A DNA stretch of 64,000 bases from Symbiodinium natans (taxonomy: Eukaryota > Sar > Dinophyceae > Suessiales > Symbiodiniaceae). The DNA lies in NCBI GenBank assembly GCA_905221605.1, contig CAJNDS010002265.1, positions 124,001-188,000 on the forward strand, in the 5' to 3' direction. Below are positions 61,922-64,000 of the stretch, in pieces (the stretch's first letter is position 1; every line of letters begins with the position of its first letter). A model generated the notes under the pieces. That model was not told where the DNA came from. It was given only the letters and a program-made list of their open reading frames with translations, and ran no database searches. Both the position numbers and the translations under genes were made by a program.

Positions 61922-62110
61922 CCCACCCACCACCCCCCACGCACCCACCCACCCACCCACGCAACGCACGCCCGCCCGCCCGCCCGCCGCGCCCGCGCTC
62001 CGCTCCCGCGCGCGCGCACGCGCGCCCGCGCGCAAGCGCACGCACACGCCCGCGCCCGCGCCCGCGCGCGTGCGTGCACGCGAACCCACACACGCACCCG
62101 CACATGCAGC
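61922..62110. repeat. ACCC / CCCG / CG-rich tail of the compound microsatellite
   Basis: The tract passes through (ACCC)n, then (CCCG)n near 61968-61990, then CpG-dense GCGCGC stretches to about 62080, then CGCACACGC units back to unique sequence. Confidence 0.9.
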
Positions 62111-62156
62111 CACACAGACACACCCACACAAAAGACAAACAAACGAACGAATAAAT

Positions 62157-64000
62157 AACCAAACAACTATATTGTATTTACTTCGATCCTCCCCACCCTA
62201 CGTCTAGCTGCTGTGGGAGCCATCCTGCCGTTTTCAAGCCGGTAATTGCGGATACTTCGCCGAAGGCTTCTGTCGTTGGCTCTCTGCGGAATTCTCTGAA
62301 GGTAGGCCTCCAGGGACACTCGGCGCGACTCAAGGTGCGAACGTCTGTTGCCAGCTTGTCTGGCGGCCTTATTCTTCGGCCGTCTTCGGCTGGCCCAAGG
62401 GTTTCTCAGACAATGGGACAGTCCCCGTCTTTGCAGTACGGGCGGGAGTGAGCCGTGAGCTGAAGTTCGGTTGATACTCCAAAGGTACTCCGAAGTCGCC
62501 GAGCTCGTCCGGGGTCCAGTAGAGAGACCACGGGCAAGTACTCGTCCGACTCGTGTGTAGACAGGACTCGTATGCATTGCTCGTCCGTCTCCCATGAAAA
62601 ATACGGATAACTCGAACTCCAACTCTCTGAAGTGCCATGGATGCCACGCTGATGCTATTAAAGCAGGAGAGGTGTATGATCTTCACGTGGCCGCCTGGGC
62701 CGTGCTGTCCCTAGCATTTCTGATACTTGCCCCTTGGTTCTTTCTTTTGCCAGCAGAATCAGTGCTTACACACACACACACAAGGGATCGCAAAGCGAGC
62801 TAGGGACTGAGAGGAATGCAGACTACAGGACCAGGAGAACAAAAGTCGGAGGACCAGGTCCAGCCGGCCCAGATACGAAAAACTTGGATGTACGGACAAC
62901 CGCTCCGGAATCCGAAAGGAAGTACATCAACATATCCGACAGATTCCAAAAGCATTTGACAGCCCCAGCTTGCCTTTGCCAAGTCCAGAAGCTGCACGGG
63001 CGCCTTCCCCAAATCCATCAAGAAATCAGGGGCGACGGCGACAAGAATGGGCAAATACGTGTTCATGGCTTAGGCGCTTTGTGTTTGCAAAACGTTGGTG
63101 TTTGCCTGAAGAGCTTGGAAAGCAGGATCATTTCTTCGCCCCTGAGTCTGGGAGCATATTGTGGTTTGAAGGTTGACCTAGTCACCGTACTTACTCAACT
63201 CCCTGCAGCCCGGAAACTGCCAAGCCCCAACACCCGAAGCCCACGACCACTCGCCACCCCCAATGGCCTCTCCGTCGCAAACGCCCTCGCCTGGGGATTT
63301 GGCGAGCACGTGACCTGTGAGTTTGGGCTCGGAGCTTTGTAGTTCGTAGGCCTACTGCAAAGGGGGTTTCATCAAGGCAATTCAAAGCTTTCGAGAACTC
63401 ACCGAAATCTCATCATCGCTTTTTCCGGCTGGACGCACGTTTTGGAGGATCCTTCGGCCCGTGGCTTCTGGTGGCGGAGCAACACGCCTTGTAAACGTTT
63501 ACTGCCTCCCATGCTCGCAACCCCTGCTCAACCCTTTTTGTGAAACTTCTTCAGCCCCAAAAGGTCTTCAGAATTATGTGGATCCTTTTGGGCGCCAAAC
63601 TCCTCTTCACGGTACCCTCAGAACTTCGAGAACCCATACGCAACAGATTGTGACTCGCCATATAAGACCTCTCTCTGAGCCAACTCTTACGGCTTTGGCA
63701 CCTTTCCTGGACTTGCGTGACGTCGTACTGAGGGAAGGCATGCATGCCAAGAAGCGGTCGTCAGCGAATGACCGTGGACCCATGTCGCGATGGCGCCCAC
63801 ACTGGCGGAAGTGGAGTGCCAGTGACGACCTCTTGTAGGAATGGGGGGTGGAGCAGGGCAAAGCAGTTGGGTACGGCCAGGACTTTACTGAGTATTAGGG
63901 TTCCGGTTTCCAATGGAAAGAGCTGGGCTTGCGTCTGGGTTTCCAGAATGTGCTCAGAACCGTTTCAGACTCTTGAAGCGAGCCCCTTGCAGATGAAAAT
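62157..64000. other. Unassigned sequence, no gene seen
   Basis: Overlapping minus frames (62167-62622, 62369-62686) and plus frames (62734-63342, 63461-63838) are unrecognised. A DGDKNGQIRVHG peptide at about 63030-63065 recalls an EF-hand loop but lacks the last acidic residue and has no partner. Confidence 0.45.

Noticed and set aside
63030-63066. EF-hand-like DGDKNGQIRVHG
   Set aside because: Position 12 is Gly instead of Glu/Asp, there is no flanking helix pattern and no second hand. Likely chance.

Overview
This window looks like gene-poor nuclear DNA from a eukaryote with a large genome. I found no rRNA, tRNA, bacterial-style operon, CRISPR array or intact recognisable protein gene. 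The best guess is a dinoflagellate, perhaps Symbiodiniaceae or a relative. Four things point that way: intermediate base composition; dispersed degenerate TTTAGGG-type (plant/dinoflagellate) telomere words; a decayed RNase H fragment of a kind I recall from dinoflagellate reverse-transcriptase proteins; and two short, uncertain matches to the dinoflagellate spliced leader. The assignment is inference; no marker gene settles it.

Layout. 0-5.9 kb: unassigned sequence with short repeats and G-runs. 5.95-7.25 kb: a tandem array of about 23 copies of a 53-bp unit, most copies carrying a hairpin. 7.3-31 kb: mostly unassigned, with a ~60-bp minisatellite (16.2 kb), poly-G and purine tracts, and a 204-bp tandem duplication (26.75-27.07 kb). 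32.9-34.9 kb: the only clearly protein-like segment, lying on the minus strand and broken by frameshifts and stops. It combines a coding-like head, a large inverted duplication (33233-33883) and an RNase H-like fragment. 35.2-35.5 kb: a degenerate telomere-like tract followed by a 140-bp TA/TG tract. 36.6-37.4 kb and 41.15-41.53 kb: degenerate minisatellites. 46.1-47.5 kb: a G-rich tract, then two blocks of one ~30-bp minisatellite enclosing a telomere-like tract and a different ~75-bp array. 47.5-59.6 kb: essentially featureless. 59.66-62.15 kb: long simple-sequence DNA, first a nearly T-free A/C-rich stretch and then ~700 bp of compound microsatellite containing over 400 bp of uninterrupted purine-pyrimidine alternation. 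62.2-64 kb: unassigned.

No genes here can be shown to work together. The story is repeat birth and decay: telomere-like words, minisatellites, microsatellites and one decayed retrosequence. Exons of an intron-rich gene cannot be excluded, because dinoflagellate splice sites are often non-canonical and cannot be called by eye.
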